DNA from: an uncultured Spirochaetales bacterium
GTDB lineage: Bacteria; Spirochaetota; Spirochaetia; Sphaerochaetales; Sphaerochaetaceae
Direction of reading: 5' to 3'
DNA: 35,020 nt
NCBI GenBank assembly: GCA_934271365.1
Contig: CAKQRI010000018.1
Location: forward strand, 1 to 35,020
Shown: in pieces, positions 17,131 to 26,109 of the stretch
Layout: every line of letters starts with the position of its first letter
Position numbering within the stretch: position 1 is the first letter of the stretch
Notes under the pieces: generated by a model
What the model saw: the letters and a program-made list of their open reading frames with translations, nothing else
The model's database searches: none
Told to the model about the DNA's origin: nothing
Made by a program: the position numbers and the translations under genes

Positions 17131-18184
17131 CTTTGGCAGGCTTTTCTCTTTTACTACATTCGGAGAATCTCATGGAAAAGCAATAGGATGTATTATTGAT
17201 GGTTTTCCTGCAAATATAAGAATAGATGAGGACTTCATACAGCATGAGATGGATAGGCGCAGACCTGGCTCAACAAAGCTCGGAACTCAGAGAAATGAAG
17301 CAGATCAGGTAAAAATTCTATCAGGCATATTCAATGGATATAGCACTGGTACTCCTATTATGATGATGATTGAGAATTCAGGGCAAAAAAGCGGTGACTA
17401 TAGTGAACTAGAGAATATTTTCAGGCCTGGTCATGCTGATTACACATTCTTCAGAAAATACGGAATAAGAGATCATCGCGGTGGCGGAAGATCAAGTGGA
17501 AGAGAGACCGCAGCAAGAGTTGCAGCCGGCGCTCTTGCAAAACTGTATTTAAGAGAACTCGGAATAGAAATCAATGCTGCAGTAATTCAAGTTGGCAGCA
17601 TAAAAGCATCATCATATATCTGGAACCCACCTTTCAATGGACCTCTTTATACTCCCGAATGTCCAGAAAAAAAGGAAATGGAAGCTCTTATCGAGAAGGC
17701 GAAAGAAGAAAAAGACAGCATTGGAGCTGTAATTGAATGTCATATAACAGGAGTTCCAGCAGGACTAGGAAATCCAGTATTCGACAAGCTTGATGCATCT
17801 TTAAGCTCAGCAATTTTCTCACTTGGCGGAGTCAAGGCATTCGAAATCGGAAATGGTTTTTTTGCCTCTGAGATGAAAGGCAGCGAGAACAACGACCAGA
17901 TGAAGGCAGACGCTGGAGAAGTTGAATTCCTCTCTAATAATGCAGGAGGGATTCTTGGAGGAATATCAAATGGCAATGATATTATATTCAGAGCATGGTT
18001 CAAGCCTACCCCATCAATTGCAAAGCCTCAGCACACAATAGATAAGAATATGAATAATGTCCTGCTGGAAATAAAAGGCCGACATGATCCATGTATTGCA
18101 CCTAGAGCTGTCGTAGTAACAGAAGCTATGGCAGCAGCTGTGATACTTGATGAGATACTCATTTCAAAGGCATATGAAAAATGA
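17117..18184 (+). CDS. aroC: Chorismate synthase
   Basis: A 355-residue FMN-dependent enzyme that converts EPSP to chorismate, the last shikimate step. Signatures: GRLFSFTTFGESHGKAIGC near the N-terminus, RRRPG (about 48-52), GYSTGTPIMMMIEN, RPGHADYTFFRKYGIRDHRGGGRSS in successive pieces, and GGISNGNDI. SD GGAGG lies 8 nt before ATG 17117, inside aroK. The stop overlaps the next start by 4 nt (ATGA), so aroK-aroC-xpb are coupled. Confidence 0.96.
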   Translation: MASNSFGRLFSFTTFGESHGKAIGCIIDGFPANIRIDEDFIQHEMDRRRPGSTKLGTQRNEADQVKILSGIFNGYSTGTPIMMMIENSGQKSGDYSELENIFRPGHADYTFFRKYGIRDHRGGGRSSGRETAARVAAGALAKLYLRELGIEINAAVIQVGSIKASSYIWNPPFNGPLYTPECPEKKEMEALIEKAKEEKDSIGAVIECHITGVPAGLGNPVFDKLDASLSSAIFSLGGVKAFEIGNGFFASEMKGSENNDQMKADAGEVEFLSNNAGGILGGISNGNDIIFRAWFKPTPSIAKPQHTIDKNMNNVLLEIKGRHDPCIAPRAVVVTEAMAAAVILDEILISKAYEK

Positions 18185-19815
18185 ATGATAAGCCACTGAC
18201 AATACAATCAGATAGGACGATGCTTCTTGATGTACACTCAGAGTCTGCAAAAGCATGCAGAGAGGATATCATCGCGTTTGCAGATCTGGTAAAAAGCCCT
18301 GAGCATATACATACATATCAGCTAACATCTCTCTCCCTATGGAATGCAATATCCTCTGGACTTACCTCAGAAGAGATAATAGCAAGGCTTGAGCGCTGGT
18401 CACGATTTGAAATAGACAGCAGAATTCTGTTCTTCATAAATGATACAGCAGAACGATATGGTGATTTCATACTAGAAGATTATGATGATCAGCATCTCAT
18501 ACTCACAGTGAAAAGAAAGCTATTCATGATACAGCTTAAGCATGAAAGAGCACTTGAAAAATATCTGATTCCAAATGATGATAGCTCTTTTCTGATAGAA
18601 AGAATGCATAGGGGGACGGTAAAAGTCCTGATGATCAAACTTGGATTTCCTGTTGATGATCGAATTCCACTATCAAAAGGAGAACTAATAGATATAAAAC
18701 CTAAAAGTGAGTTTAAAGCCAGAGATTATCAGATAGAAGCCACAGATGCAATTCTTGGAAAAGATCAGGAACTTGGATATGGCACTATTGTGCTTCCTTG
18801 CGGATCCGGAAAGACAATCGTAGGAATAGAGATAATGCTCAGGCTGAAGACCAGGACTCTTATAATGGCTCCTAATGTTGCAGCAGTTCATCAATGGATC
18901 AGAGAACTACAGGATAAGACAGATCTGAAGCCTGATATGATTGGGGAATACTCAGGAGAAGCAAAGGAAATCAGACCTATTACGGTATCTACATATCAGA
19001 TTCTGACATGGAGAGAGAACAAGGATAGTGATATCTACCCACATTTCTCTCTTTTCAGAAATGGCAGATGGGGCCTTATAATATATGATGAGGTACATAT
19101 GCTTCCTGCACCGGTATTCAGGATAACAGCAGAGCTCCAGGCGGTTTACCGGGTAGGTCTCACCGCAACTCTTATCAGAGAAGATGGCAGGGAGGATGAA
19201 GTATTCTCGCTTGTCGGCCCGAAGCGATATGATACACCTTGGACAGACTTAGAGAAACGTGGCTTCATTGCTAAAGCCTACTGCCATGAAATCAGGATAA
19301 GACTACCAGAGGAACTTGAACTTGACTATGCAACAGCGAAGAAGCATTCAAAGTACAAAATAGCATCTTGCAATCCTGAGAAGATAAGAGTAACGGAAGA
19401 ACTGCTGAAAGAGCATGAAGGAGATTCCATCCTGATAATCGGACAGTACCTTGACCAGCTTAATGAATTCCATAAGCATTTCGGATTTCCAATAATAACA
19501 GGAGCTACAGGAAACAAGAAAAGAGATGAAATCTATAACGATTTCAGAGAAAGCAGAATAAAAACTCTCATTGTCTCAAAAGTCGCAAATTTCGCTATTG
19601 ATCTTCCTGATGCCTCTGTTGCAATACAGCTATCAGGGACATATGGTTCAAGGCAGGAAGAAGCACAGAGACTCGGCAGGATTCTGCGCCCCAAAAATAA
19701 GGATAGCCATTTCTATACGCTAGTATCAGAGTTTACAGAAGAAGAAGACTTTGCTCAGAACAGACAGAAATTCCTGTCAGAACAGGGATATGAGTATACT
19801 ATAGAAAAGAGGTAA
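18181..19815 (+). CDS. XPB/Ssl2-family DNA helicase
   Basis: A 544-residue SF2 helicase of the bacterial XPB (ERCC3) type, a 3'-5' ATP-dependent helicase. An N-terminal damage-recognition-like domain (1-165) is followed by the motor: Walker A LPCGSGKT at 205-212, DEVH at 303-306, LTATLIREDGREDEV holding the RED motif about 20 residues later, and the second lobe with LIVSKVANFAIDLPDASVAI and EEAQRLGRILRP. Bacterial XPBs are known in actinobacteria and in treponemes. The start overlaps aroC by 4 nt; the next gene, its likely partner, begins 2 nt after the stop. The biological role in bacteria is unsettled since UvrABC-Mfd does bulk excision repair. Confidence 0.92.
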   Translation: MNDKPLTIQSDRTMLLDVHSESAKACREDIIAFADLVKSPEHIHTYQLTSLSLWNAISSGLTSEEIIARLERWSRFEIDSRILFFINDTAERYGDFILEDYDDQHLILTVKRKLFMIQLKHERALEKYLIPNDDSSFLIERMHRGTVKVLMIKLGFPVDDRIPLSKGELIDIKPKSEFKARDYQIEATDAILGKDQELGYGTIVLPCGSGKTIVGIEIMLRLKTRTLIMAPNVAAVHQWIRELQDKTDLKPDMIGEYSGEAKEIRPITVSTYQILTWRENKDSDIYPHFSLFRNGRWGLIIYDEVHMLPAPVFRITAELQAVYRVGLTATLIREDGREDEVFSLVGPKRYDTPWTDLEKRGFIAKAYCHEIRIRLPEELELDYATAKKHSKYKIASCNPEKIRVTEELLKEHEGDSILIIGQYLDQLNEFHKHFGFPIITGATGNKKRDEIYNDFRESRIKTLIVSKVANFAIDLPDASVAIQLSGTYGSRQEEAQRLGRILRPKNKDSHFYTLVSEFTEEEDFAQNRQKFLSEQGYEYTIEKR

Positions 19816-19817
19816 TA

Positions 19818-21500
19818 ATGGATTTTCTGCGGAATCTGTATAATTTAGAAGAAAGCAGCATAAAGATCTCTGATTATATAAGAAAGGAAGAGAATTCTGC
19901 ACTTTCCATTATTGGAATCGAAGAGAGCAAAAGCCTTTCAGCTTTCTACCTTTCATCTGATAATTCTTTTTTAAATAAAGATATGATTCCATCTTATATT
20001 GAAAGAGGAATACTTGAAAAGAAACATGATGGAGCCTTGGAAATCACAGAGATAGGCTTAAAAGCAGTATCTTTATATCCGCTTCTCGGAATAAAAAAGG
20101 AAAACAGACGCCATTATGATATGGAATTCTTTCCAATGCTTTTATCTTTAATAGCTTCAGGTGACGTCCCCTCAAAAAGGAAACTATGGACAAAGTTCTT
20201 CTCTTCTGAAGATTTCATTTCTATTTTTCCAAGAAGAAATAGAGATAGAATAACAAAAGCAGCAGTAAAAAGTATTGAAAGCCTCTTGCGGCTTTCTGTC
20301 GCAGAAGAGAATGGAAGCTATCTTTTTCTAAGGAAAGAACCTGCGCTCTTGTTTGCTGCACTCTCTGAGGAATCAAAGCTAAGCTATATCTTATACCCAG
20401 ATGCGAATGATGAGGAGATAAGGGAAAAAGCGGCATATCTGATTCATCTTGCGATGAAAACAGAAGGAATAAAAGCAGAAGATATTGATTCTCATCTAGC
20501 GATGCTATCAAAAATAGCAGATTGCAGAATTGATAAGGAACTGCTTTTCATGTTTGATGTTCTTCATGAGGAAAACGGACAGGTTTCAGGTGCTGACATA
20601 GTATGCAATAGAACAGAGGATGCCTTGATATCTTCAGATTTCACACTCTCTTATACTGGATTCACACCTACACCGCTCTTTATGTATTTCAAGGCTGAGA
20701 AAGATGACAATATTACACAGTGGAAGGTAACAAAAGAAAGCATTATTGCTGCCTTTGATCTTGGATGCACCTTGAAGAATGTAATATACATAATGAAGGG
20801 CATGAGCAATCAAAGACCACCAGCAGCATTAATTCCACGCATTGAAAGCTGGTATGATGGATACTCTGCAATAAAAATAAAGAGGTCTGTGATACTAGAA
20901 GCTGATGAAAAAAATGCAAAGCTCATCGAAAAGCTCCCGGACATGCAGATGCATATACTCTCTCATCCGTCTTCGACCTTATTCATGATGGACTGCAAAA
21001 GCGAGAAGCTCTGGAGAAGCAAGCTGATAAGCTATGGCTTTGATAAGCTTGGACGAACGGAAGGACCATCATTCACAGAGGAGAAAGAGAATCCTCGTTT
21101 TATAAGCTATGGAAGTTTAAAAGAACTTCCTCCTTCCAGAGCAATTGAGTTTTCCGAAGATATGAAGGCTAAGGTAAACAGTACATCTGAGTCTCTCCTA
21201 GACTCGCTGCTTACAGAAGAGGGAATCAGATTTCGCGCAGATCAGCACTTCAAGCCTTTTCTTGCATATGGATTCAACTACTATGAAAAGCTGAATATCA
21301 TAAACAGCGCAATCAAAAGCAATATGAGGATATATGCTGAGCTTGCAGACAAAAGAGAATTCGTATTTACTCCAATCGCTATAATAAAAGAGGATGACAA
21401 AGAAGAGCATTATGTGAAAAGCGAAAGAGGAAATATGATACCAGTATGCATATTGTATAGACTCTCTGCTATAGATAGGATAATCAGAGATCAGGTCTGA
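19818..21500 (+). CDS. Helicase-associated protein, probable XPB partner
   Basis: A 560-residue protein 2 nt downstream of the XPB-like helicase. The middle segment LISSDFTLSYTGFTPTPLFM, then ITQWKVTKESIIAAFDLGCTL and IESWYDGYSAI, matches the pattern of the helicase-associated XPB/Ssl2 N-terminal-domain family (Helicase_C_3-like) that accompanies XPB in actinobacteria. No ATPase motif is present. The C-terminus (REFVFTPIAIIKEDDKEEHY ... IPVCILYRLSAIDRI) resembles a WYL-like beta fold, weakly. I infer a DNA-binding or targeting subunit for the helicase. SD-like AGAGGTAAT sits before the ATG. Its last 17 nt overlap the convergent aroDE gene. Confidence 0.75.
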   Translation: MDFLRNLYNLEESSIKISDYIRKEENSALSIIGIEESKSLSAFYLSSDNSFLNKDMIPSYIERGILEKKHDGALEITEIGLKAVSLYPLLGIKKENRRHYDMEFFPMLLSLIASGDVPSKRKLWTKFFSSEDFISIFPRRNRDRITKAAVKSIESLLRLSVAEENGSYLFLRKEPALLFAALSEESKLSYILYPDANDEEIREKAAYLIHLAMKTEGIKAEDIDSHLAMLSKIADCRIDKELLFMFDVLHEENGQVSGADIVCNRTEDALISSDFTLSYTGFTPTPLFMYFKAEKDDNITQWKVTKESIIAAFDLGCTLKNVIYIMKGMSNQRPPAALIPRIESWYDGYSAIKIKRSVILEADEKNAKLIEKLPDMQMHILSHPSSTLFMMDCKSEKLWRSKLISYGFDKLGRTEGPSFTEEKENPRFISYGSLKELPPSRAIEFSEDMKAKVNSTSESLLDSLLTEEGIRFRADQHFKPFLAYGFNYYEKLNIINSAIKSNMRIYAELADKREFVFTPIAIIKEDDKEEHYVKSERGNMIPVCILYRLSAIDRIIRDQV

Positions 21501-22926
21501 GTGATGCCGGATAATGATAGCCTGTAAAAGCTTCGAACTGGAGCTTGCCCTGCTCTAGCAGCATTTCTGCCCCATAATGAATCCGGCAGCCTTTTTTCTC
21601 TGCTTCTCTTAGCAGCTTTGTCATTCTAGGCTTATAGATTATATCATAGACAATCTCATGGCCTGTAAACTCAAAGCCATCTATGGGGTTAGCATCAACA
21701 TCTGGATACAGCCCCACACTTGTAGTCTGAACTACAAGATCTACCAGTCCTTCATATTTCTTCGCATTATCCAAAGTATCATATTGGCATAGATTTAGTT
21801 TAGCAAGATGAAGCGCATGTGACAGCGTCCTATTGAGAATAGTAACCTTCACTCCTCTATTCTTAAGTGCCCATACAATTGCCTGAGATGCACCACCGGC
21901 TCCGATTACAAGCGCATTCTTTATCTTTCCATTATCAATTTCTTTTAGAATAGGATATAAGAAGCCATAATAATCAGTATTTATTCCCTTCCACATTCCA
22001 GGAACTCTGACAACAGTATTGCATGATCCAATCTGCTTAACTTCTCTTGTTATATTGCCAAGATATGACAACACATCAACTTTGAATGGGATTGTCACAG
22101 AAAAGCCACGCATTTTCAGCAGCTCTGCCAGACAGAAGAACGAGCGTATGTTGTCAACAAGAAATGGTACATAAACTGCATTGAAGTTTATAGCATGAAA
22201 ACCTGGGTTATGGATAAGAGGAGATGCCGAATGCATTACAGGATTACCTATTATGCCATAAACAGCTGTGGCATCATTTACCTTATCTGCACTATAAAGC
22301 TCTTTCAGATCTTTAGCAGGAATCTGGCCTGGTGCAACCTGACTAGATGAGGCAAATGTCAGGATTGATCCGATTTTCTGATACAGTATTCTCGTACATA
22401 CACCCCACTCTCCCATTCCTATTACAATCTTAGGCACATCCTTCAGCTCTTCTTTTATCCTGAAAAGAAGAAGTATATCATTTATTGAATGCGGAGTAAC
22501 CGCAGCTTTCGCTATATCTCCTCTCTCACTCAGGCGATATATCCTTGAATATATATCCTCAGGAACTCCATTGAAATCATGAAATGATCTGATTATCTTA
22601 ACACCTTTATTTCTTGCCTTAATCTCAACCTCGTTCTTCTTTATGTCTTCTTCTAAGTCAATGTATGCAAAATTTCCATCTAAAGCTTTCAGAAGAACAG
22701 AACGCCTTGATCTTTCACTGAGTTCAGACTGTCCTCCATCACACTTTCTTCTAAGTGTCAAGATAACGGGAATATCCACCATCTGAGGAAAATCCTTTGC
22801 TCTGTCTCTTTCCTTCTCATCAAGCAGGTCCAGCCGAAGCTCACATAAATCAATATAAGGCCGGTTTCTTCTGACCTCATCAGCCGAAGCTTCTAATGTT
22901 GGACTTGAAAGTGTAAGGCAAATCAT
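21484..22926 (-). CDS. aroDE: Bifunctional 3-dehydroquinate dehydratase (type I)/shikimate dehydrogenase
   Basis: A 480-residue fusion. Residues 1 to about 215 are a type I dehydroquinase: ELRLDLL, SFHDFNG with the catalytic His, IAKAAVTPHS with the Schiff-base Lys, and SSSQVAPGQIPAKDL near its end. Residues from about 220 are an AroE-type dehydrogenase: YGIIGNPVMHSASPLIHNPG, GFSVTIPFK with the catalytic Lys, GSCNTVVR, GINTDYYGF with the catalytic Asp, the NADP-site VIGAGGASQAI, and NRT. The enzyme converts dehydroquinate via dehydroshikimate to shikimate. SD AGGAG lies 7-8 nt before the ATG. The gene converges on the aroKC operon, so four shikimate activities are adjacent although on opposite strands. 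This fused order is known from chlamydiae and plants. Confidence 0.95.
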   Translation of the reverse strand: MICLTLSSPTLEASADEVRRNRPYIDLCELRLDLLDEKERDRAKDFPQMVDIPVILTLRRKCDGGQSELSERSRRSVLLKALDGNFAYIDLEEDIKKNEVEIKARNKGVKIIRSFHDFNGVPEDIYSRIYRLSERGDIAKAAVTPHSINDILLLFRIKEELKDVPKIVIGMGEWGVCTRILYQKIGSILTFASSSQVAPGQIPAKDLKELYSADKVNDATAVYGIIGNPVMHSASPLIHNPGFHAINFNAVYVPFLVDNIRSFFCLAELLKMRGFSVTIPFKVDVLSYLGNITREVKQIGSCNTVVRVPGMWKGINTDYYGFLYPILKEIDNGKIKNALVIGAGGASQAIVWALKNRGVKVTILNRTLSHALHLAKLNLCQYDTLDNAKKYEGLVDLVVQTTSVGLYPDVDANPIDGFEFTGHEIVYDIIYKPRMTKLLREAEKKGCRIHYGAEMLLEQGKLQFEAFTGYHYPASLRPDL

Positions 22927-22990
22927 CAGGAATCTCCTATCTGCTTCTAATTAATGCTCAATGAATGAAACAGAATTGCATAAAAATACA

Positions 22991-23003
22991 TTATTCAGAA
23001 TAA
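22991..23003. repeat. Small AT palindrome in the aroDE/ABC-F intergenic region
   Basis: TTATTC-A-GAATAA, a perfect 6-1-6 inverted repeat within the 204-nt divergent spacer 22927-23130. The rest of the spacer is AT-rich and holds the aroDE SD, an ABC-F promoter candidate and nothing else I recognise. It may be an operator, but such AT palindromes are common by chance. Confidence 0.35.
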
Positions 23004-23047
23004 TAATCGAATATTGGTTATTTCTCAATATATTTAACTATTCAGGA

Positions 23048-23075
23048 TTGTTTTAAAGATCATCAGTTTTATAGT
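23048..23075 (+). promoter_or_regulatory. Promoter candidate of the ABC-F/maf operon
   Basis: TTGTTT (23048-23053), 16-nt spacer, TATAGT (23070-23075), predicting a leader of about 50 nt before ATG 23131. Confidence 0.5.
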
Positions 23076-23130
23076 ACAATGTTCATCTATTTACATATGA
23101 GGAGATTAAGCTTACCAGCTAAAAACAACA

Positions 23131-25077
23131 ATGAATACATTGCAAGTACAGGATATATCACTCTCTTTCGGAGAAAGAGAAATACTCAGAAATGTATCAT
23201 TCACGATGGATAGCTCTACAAGAGCAGCACTTGCAGGTGCAAATGGATCAGGAAAGTCAACGCTTTTAAGAGCTCTAACGGGGGAAATCCAAGCCGATTC
23301 AATAAGAATCTCCTACACAAAAGGAGCTAGGATCTCCTATCTTCCTCAGTCTGATATAGTTCTTCCTGATAACACTGTTTATGAAACAGCAGAAGAAGGA
23401 TATAAACGCTTTGATGCAATATTAGATGCAATGAAAGAAGCAGAGGAAGGCACGCAGAAAGGTGGAGAAGAAGCACTGAATGCAGCAGAGAGACTTGCTA
23501 TTTTAAACGAGGAACTGCTTAACTCTGGATATTTCGACAGAAAAGCACGCATAGAAACAATCCTCCATGGTCTTGGTTTTAATGCAAAGGATTTTGAAAG
23601 ACCAGCAAGAGAGTTCTCTGGTGGATACCAGATGAGAATTGCTCTTGCTAGGATTCTTGTGGAAAGCCCTGATTTCTTATTTCTTGATGAGCCTACGAAC
23701 TATCTCGACATCGAAGCACTCACATGGCTCGAAAGCTATCTAAAGGGATGTCCAGGCGGTTTGATGATAGTATCTCACGATCAGGAATTCCTGGACTGTC
23801 TTGTGAAAGAGGTTTATGAGCTATTCAAGGGAAAACTAACAAGATATAGCGGAAACTATACAAAATATCTAGAAACAAGAGAAGCAGAGATCGAAGCACT
23901 TGAAAAAGCATATAGAAAACAGCAGGAAGAAATAAGCAGGACAGAGGATTTCATAGAACGATTCAGATACAAGGCAACAAAAGCAAAGCAGGTTCAGTCA
24001 AGAATCAAGGCACTTGAGAAAATCGATGTAGTAGAGATTCCTGACCATCTGAAAAAGCTTTCTTTCTCATTTCCACCTGCACCACACAGCGGAAATGATG
24101 TGCTCATTGTGAATAATCTTTCGAAGAGCTATGGCGATAACATAATCTACAAAGATCTCAGCTTCATTCTCAGAAAAGGTGAAAGGCTGGCAATAACAGG
24201 ACGGAATGGAGCTGGAAAATCAACTCTTTTAAGAATTCTTGCGGGAGTAGATAGTGCATACAGTGGAGAAGTAAGAGATGGCGCTGGAGTTAAGAAAGGA
24301 TACTTCGCTCAAGATACGGAGAACACACTAAAAAAGGAGAATTCTGTAATAGAGGAAGTTGAAAGCATAGCAGATACTAACGATATTCCAAAGCTCCGGT
24401 CGCTTCTTGGTTCATTTCTTTTCCAGAATGATGATGTATTCAAGAAAGTTGCAGTGTTATCAGGAGGTGAGAAATCAAGGCTTGCACTTCTGAAGATTCT
24501 GCTTCATCCTTCAAATCTTCTTCTGCTTGATGAACCGACGAATCATCTTGATATAAATGCAAAGGAGATGCTTCTTGAGGCTCTGAAGAAATATGAAGGA
24601 ACAGTTGTATTTGTATCCCATGACAAACACTTCATAAGAAATCTAGCAACAAGGATTCTATATATCAGTGAATCAGAGCCAGAATTCTTCAATGGCGATT
24701 ATGAATATTTTGAATATAAGCTTGAAGAAAAAGAAGCCCAGTATGAAGTAAAGAGATCAGCTGAGAAAAAAGTCCAGACTGATGCAACAAAGGAAAAAGG
24801 TCCTAAAAACTCATATGAAGATATGAAAATCCGAAGAAATAGGATAAATGGAATCACAAGAGAGATAGGAAGGATTGATAAAGAGATTGAAGAACTCACA
24901 GAAAGGCTCAATAGCATAAACAGGAAGATAGAAGATCCATCAGTCTACTCTATTCCGGAGAAAATAAAGGAAGCGCTAAAGGAAAAAGAAATGATAGAAG
25001 AAGCCATTGCTGATGCAGAGACGAAATGGATAATGAAATCGGAAGAATTGGAGGCAATAAATGCAGAGAATAAATGA
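23131..25077 (+). CDS. ABC-F family ribosome-associated ATPase
   Basis: A 648-residue soluble protein with two ABC domains and no membrane segment. First Walker A GANGSGKST (about 39-47), signature FSGGYQMR, Walker B LFLDEPTNYLD; a linker (about 240-315) rich in Lys/Glu coiled coil; second Walker A GRNGAGKST, signature LSGGEKSR, Walker B LLLDEPTNHLD. A C-terminal charged coiled coil (about 555-645) is of the Uup/YheS type. Such proteins act on ribosomes to resolve stalled elongation or on antibiotic-bound ribosomes. The ATG has no SD; an A-rich stretch precedes it and an in-frame stop (23107-23109) rules out extension. It overlaps maf by 17 nt. Confidence 0.9.
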   Translation: MNTLQVQDISLSFGEREILRNVSFTMDSSTRAALAGANGSGKSTLLRALTGEIQADSIRISYTKGARISYLPQSDIVLPDNTVYETAEEGYKRFDAILDAMKEAEEGTQKGGEEALNAAERLAILNEELLNSGYFDRKARIETILHGLGFNAKDFERPAREFSGGYQMRIALARILVESPDFLFLDEPTNYLDIEALTWLESYLKGCPGGLMIVSHDQEFLDCLVKEVYELFKGKLTRYSGNYTKYLETREAEIEALEKAYRKQQEEISRTEDFIERFRYKATKAKQVQSRIKALEKIDVVEIPDHLKKLSFSFPPAPHSGNDVLIVNNLSKSYGDNIIYKDLSFILRKGERLAITGRNGAGKSTLLRILAGVDSAYSGEVRDGAGVKKGYFAQDTENTLKKENSVIEEVESIADTNDIPKLRSLLGSFLFQNDDVFKKVAVLSGGEKSRLALLKILLHPSNLLLLDEPTNHLDINAKEMLLEALKKYEGTVVFVSHDKHFIRNLATRILYISESEPEFFNGDYEYFEYKLEEKEAQYEVKRSAEKKVQTDATKEKGPKNSYEDMKIRRNRINGITREIGRIDKEIEELTERLNSINRKIEDPSVYSIPEKIKEALKEKEMIEEAIADAETKWIMKSEELEAINAENK

Positions 25078-25672
25078 ACCTGATGAATTGCAGTTTGAAT
25101 TTGCAAGAAGATTTCCAGAGCTTATACTTGCCTCATCCTCTCTTAACAGAAAAAAACTTCTAGAAATAGCAGGGATAAAAGTAAAAACATTTGTTCCTGG
25201 AATAGATGAAGAGAAAAAAGGCAGAACTAATGAGGAAAAGATATTGAATATTGCCAAGCAGAAGATTGAATGTTATGAGAAAAACCCTGAATTCAATCCA
25301 GAGATTCCAGCCATTGCTGCAGATACCCTTGTCCTTTTTAATAATAATCTTATTGGAAAGCCTGCTGATATAAATGAAGCAGAAAAAATACTTAAAGATC
25401 TAAAAGGAAACCATCACGATGTATTAACGGCGGTAGCATTGTATCTTCCAGGAAAAGGCACTTCTGTCTTTCTAGATAAATCATATGTGGTATTCAGAGA
25501 TCTTTCAGATCAGGAAATCAAAGAATATCTCAGCCTTGGTGAATGGAAAGGAGCTGCAGGCGGTTATAGGCTGCAGGCTACAGGGCATGAGCTTGTTGAT
25601 AGAATAGATGGGGACTGGACCAATGTCGTAGGACTACCTCTGAGAAAAATACTGGAAGAATCTATCAGCTGA
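25061..25672 (+). CDS. maf: Maf-family nucleoside triphosphate pyrophosphatase
   Basis: A 203-residue Maf/YhdE-type house-cleaning enzyme that hydrolyses dTTP/UTP or modified nucleotides to the monophosphate. Signatures: LILASSSLNRKKLLE (21-35), AADTLV (about 89-94), GKPADINEAE, HHDVLTAVAL, GAAGGYRLQ and GDWTNVVGLPL. The first 20 residues extend beyond the usual start. It is coupled to the ABC-F gene by a 17-nt overlap and its last 8 nt overlap the convergent regulator gene. Confidence 0.92.
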   Translation: MQRINEPDELQFEFARRFPELILASSSLNRKKLLEIAGIKVKTFVPGIDEEKKGRTNEEKILNIAKQKIECYEKNPEFNPEIPAIAADTLVLFNNNLIGKPADINEAEKILKDLKGNHHDVLTAVALYLPGKGTSVFLDKSYVVFRDLSDQEIKEYLSLGEWKGAAGGYRLQATGHELVDRIDGDWTNVVGLPLRKILEESIS

Positions 25673-25973
25673 GAAGCTCTTCATAATGCTCAAAGCCAAG
25701 TGTAAGAATCTTGTGGATATGCTCATCAGATAGCCTATATATAATACTTCTTCCATCTTTTCTGAATCTAACGAGCCTGGAAGCTCTGAGAATCTTAAGC
25801 TGCTGAGAAATTGCAGACTGGCTCATAGACAGGGAATCTGCAATGAAACCAACAGAGCTCTCGCCTATCTGATCAAGAAGATATAAAATGCGAAGTCTTG
25901 TAGCATCTGCAAAAACTTTGAAGAAATCTGCAATATCCACAATCTCTTCATCACTTATCTTCTCTTCTGCCAT
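25665..25973 (-). CDS. ArsR/SmtB-family metal-sensing repressor, zinc type
   Basis: A winged-helix repressor of 102 residues if started at ATG 25973, which has the SD GGAGG 5 nt upstream; the longer reading from 25985 (106 residues) places that SD inside the gene. Recognition helix: SMSQSAISQQLKILR. The end of the protein, counted from 25973, has Asp83, His85, His96 and Glu99 in SDEHIHKILTLGFEHYEELL, exactly the D-x-H-x10-H-x2-E alpha5 site of SmtB/CzrA zinc sensors; there is no Cys, so it is not a CadC/ArsR thiolate sensor. I infer that it represses the Zn/Cd ATPase gene at 1790 through the operator at 1739-1760. Its own upstream region has only a half-site-like TGAATA. Confidence 0.88.
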   Translation of the reverse strand: MAEEKISDEEIVDIADFFKVFADATRLRILYLLDQIGESSVGFIADSLSMSQSAISQQLKILRASRLVRFRKDGRSIIYRLSDEHIHKILTLGFEHYEELLS

Positions 25974-26040
25974 CTTCTCCTCCATTGATTATTAATTTAT
26001 CATATTCAAAAAAAGAAATTCAGAAAAGCCATGATTATAT

Positions 26041-26046
26041 TATAAT
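26041..26046 (+). promoter_or_regulatory. -10 box of the citrate synthase gene
   Basis: Perfect TATAAT; the best -35 is TTCAGA (26019-26024) with 16 nt between, which is weak, suggesting an activator or an AT-rich UP-like element. Predicted transcription start about 26053. Confidence 0.55.
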
Positions 26047-26051
26047 TAAAG

Positions 26052-26087
26052 ATTGCTTTTTATCTGATGAAGCAAGCAGATAGCAAT
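26052..26087 (+). promoter_or_regulatory. Stem-loop at the 5' end of the citrate synthase mRNA
   Basis: ATTGC (26052-26056), TTTT bulge, TATCTG (26061-26066), 10-nt loop, CAGATA (26077-26082), GCAAT (26083-26087): an 11-bp stem starting at the predicted transcription start. It may stabilise the mRNA or be a DNA operator. Confidence 0.5.
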
Positions 26088-26109
26088 TAACCAGAAATGG
26101 AGGACTACA

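Noticed and set aside
25974..26050. Autoregulatory operator before the SmtB-like gene
   Set aside because: Only a half-site-like TGAATA is present with no matching second arm.
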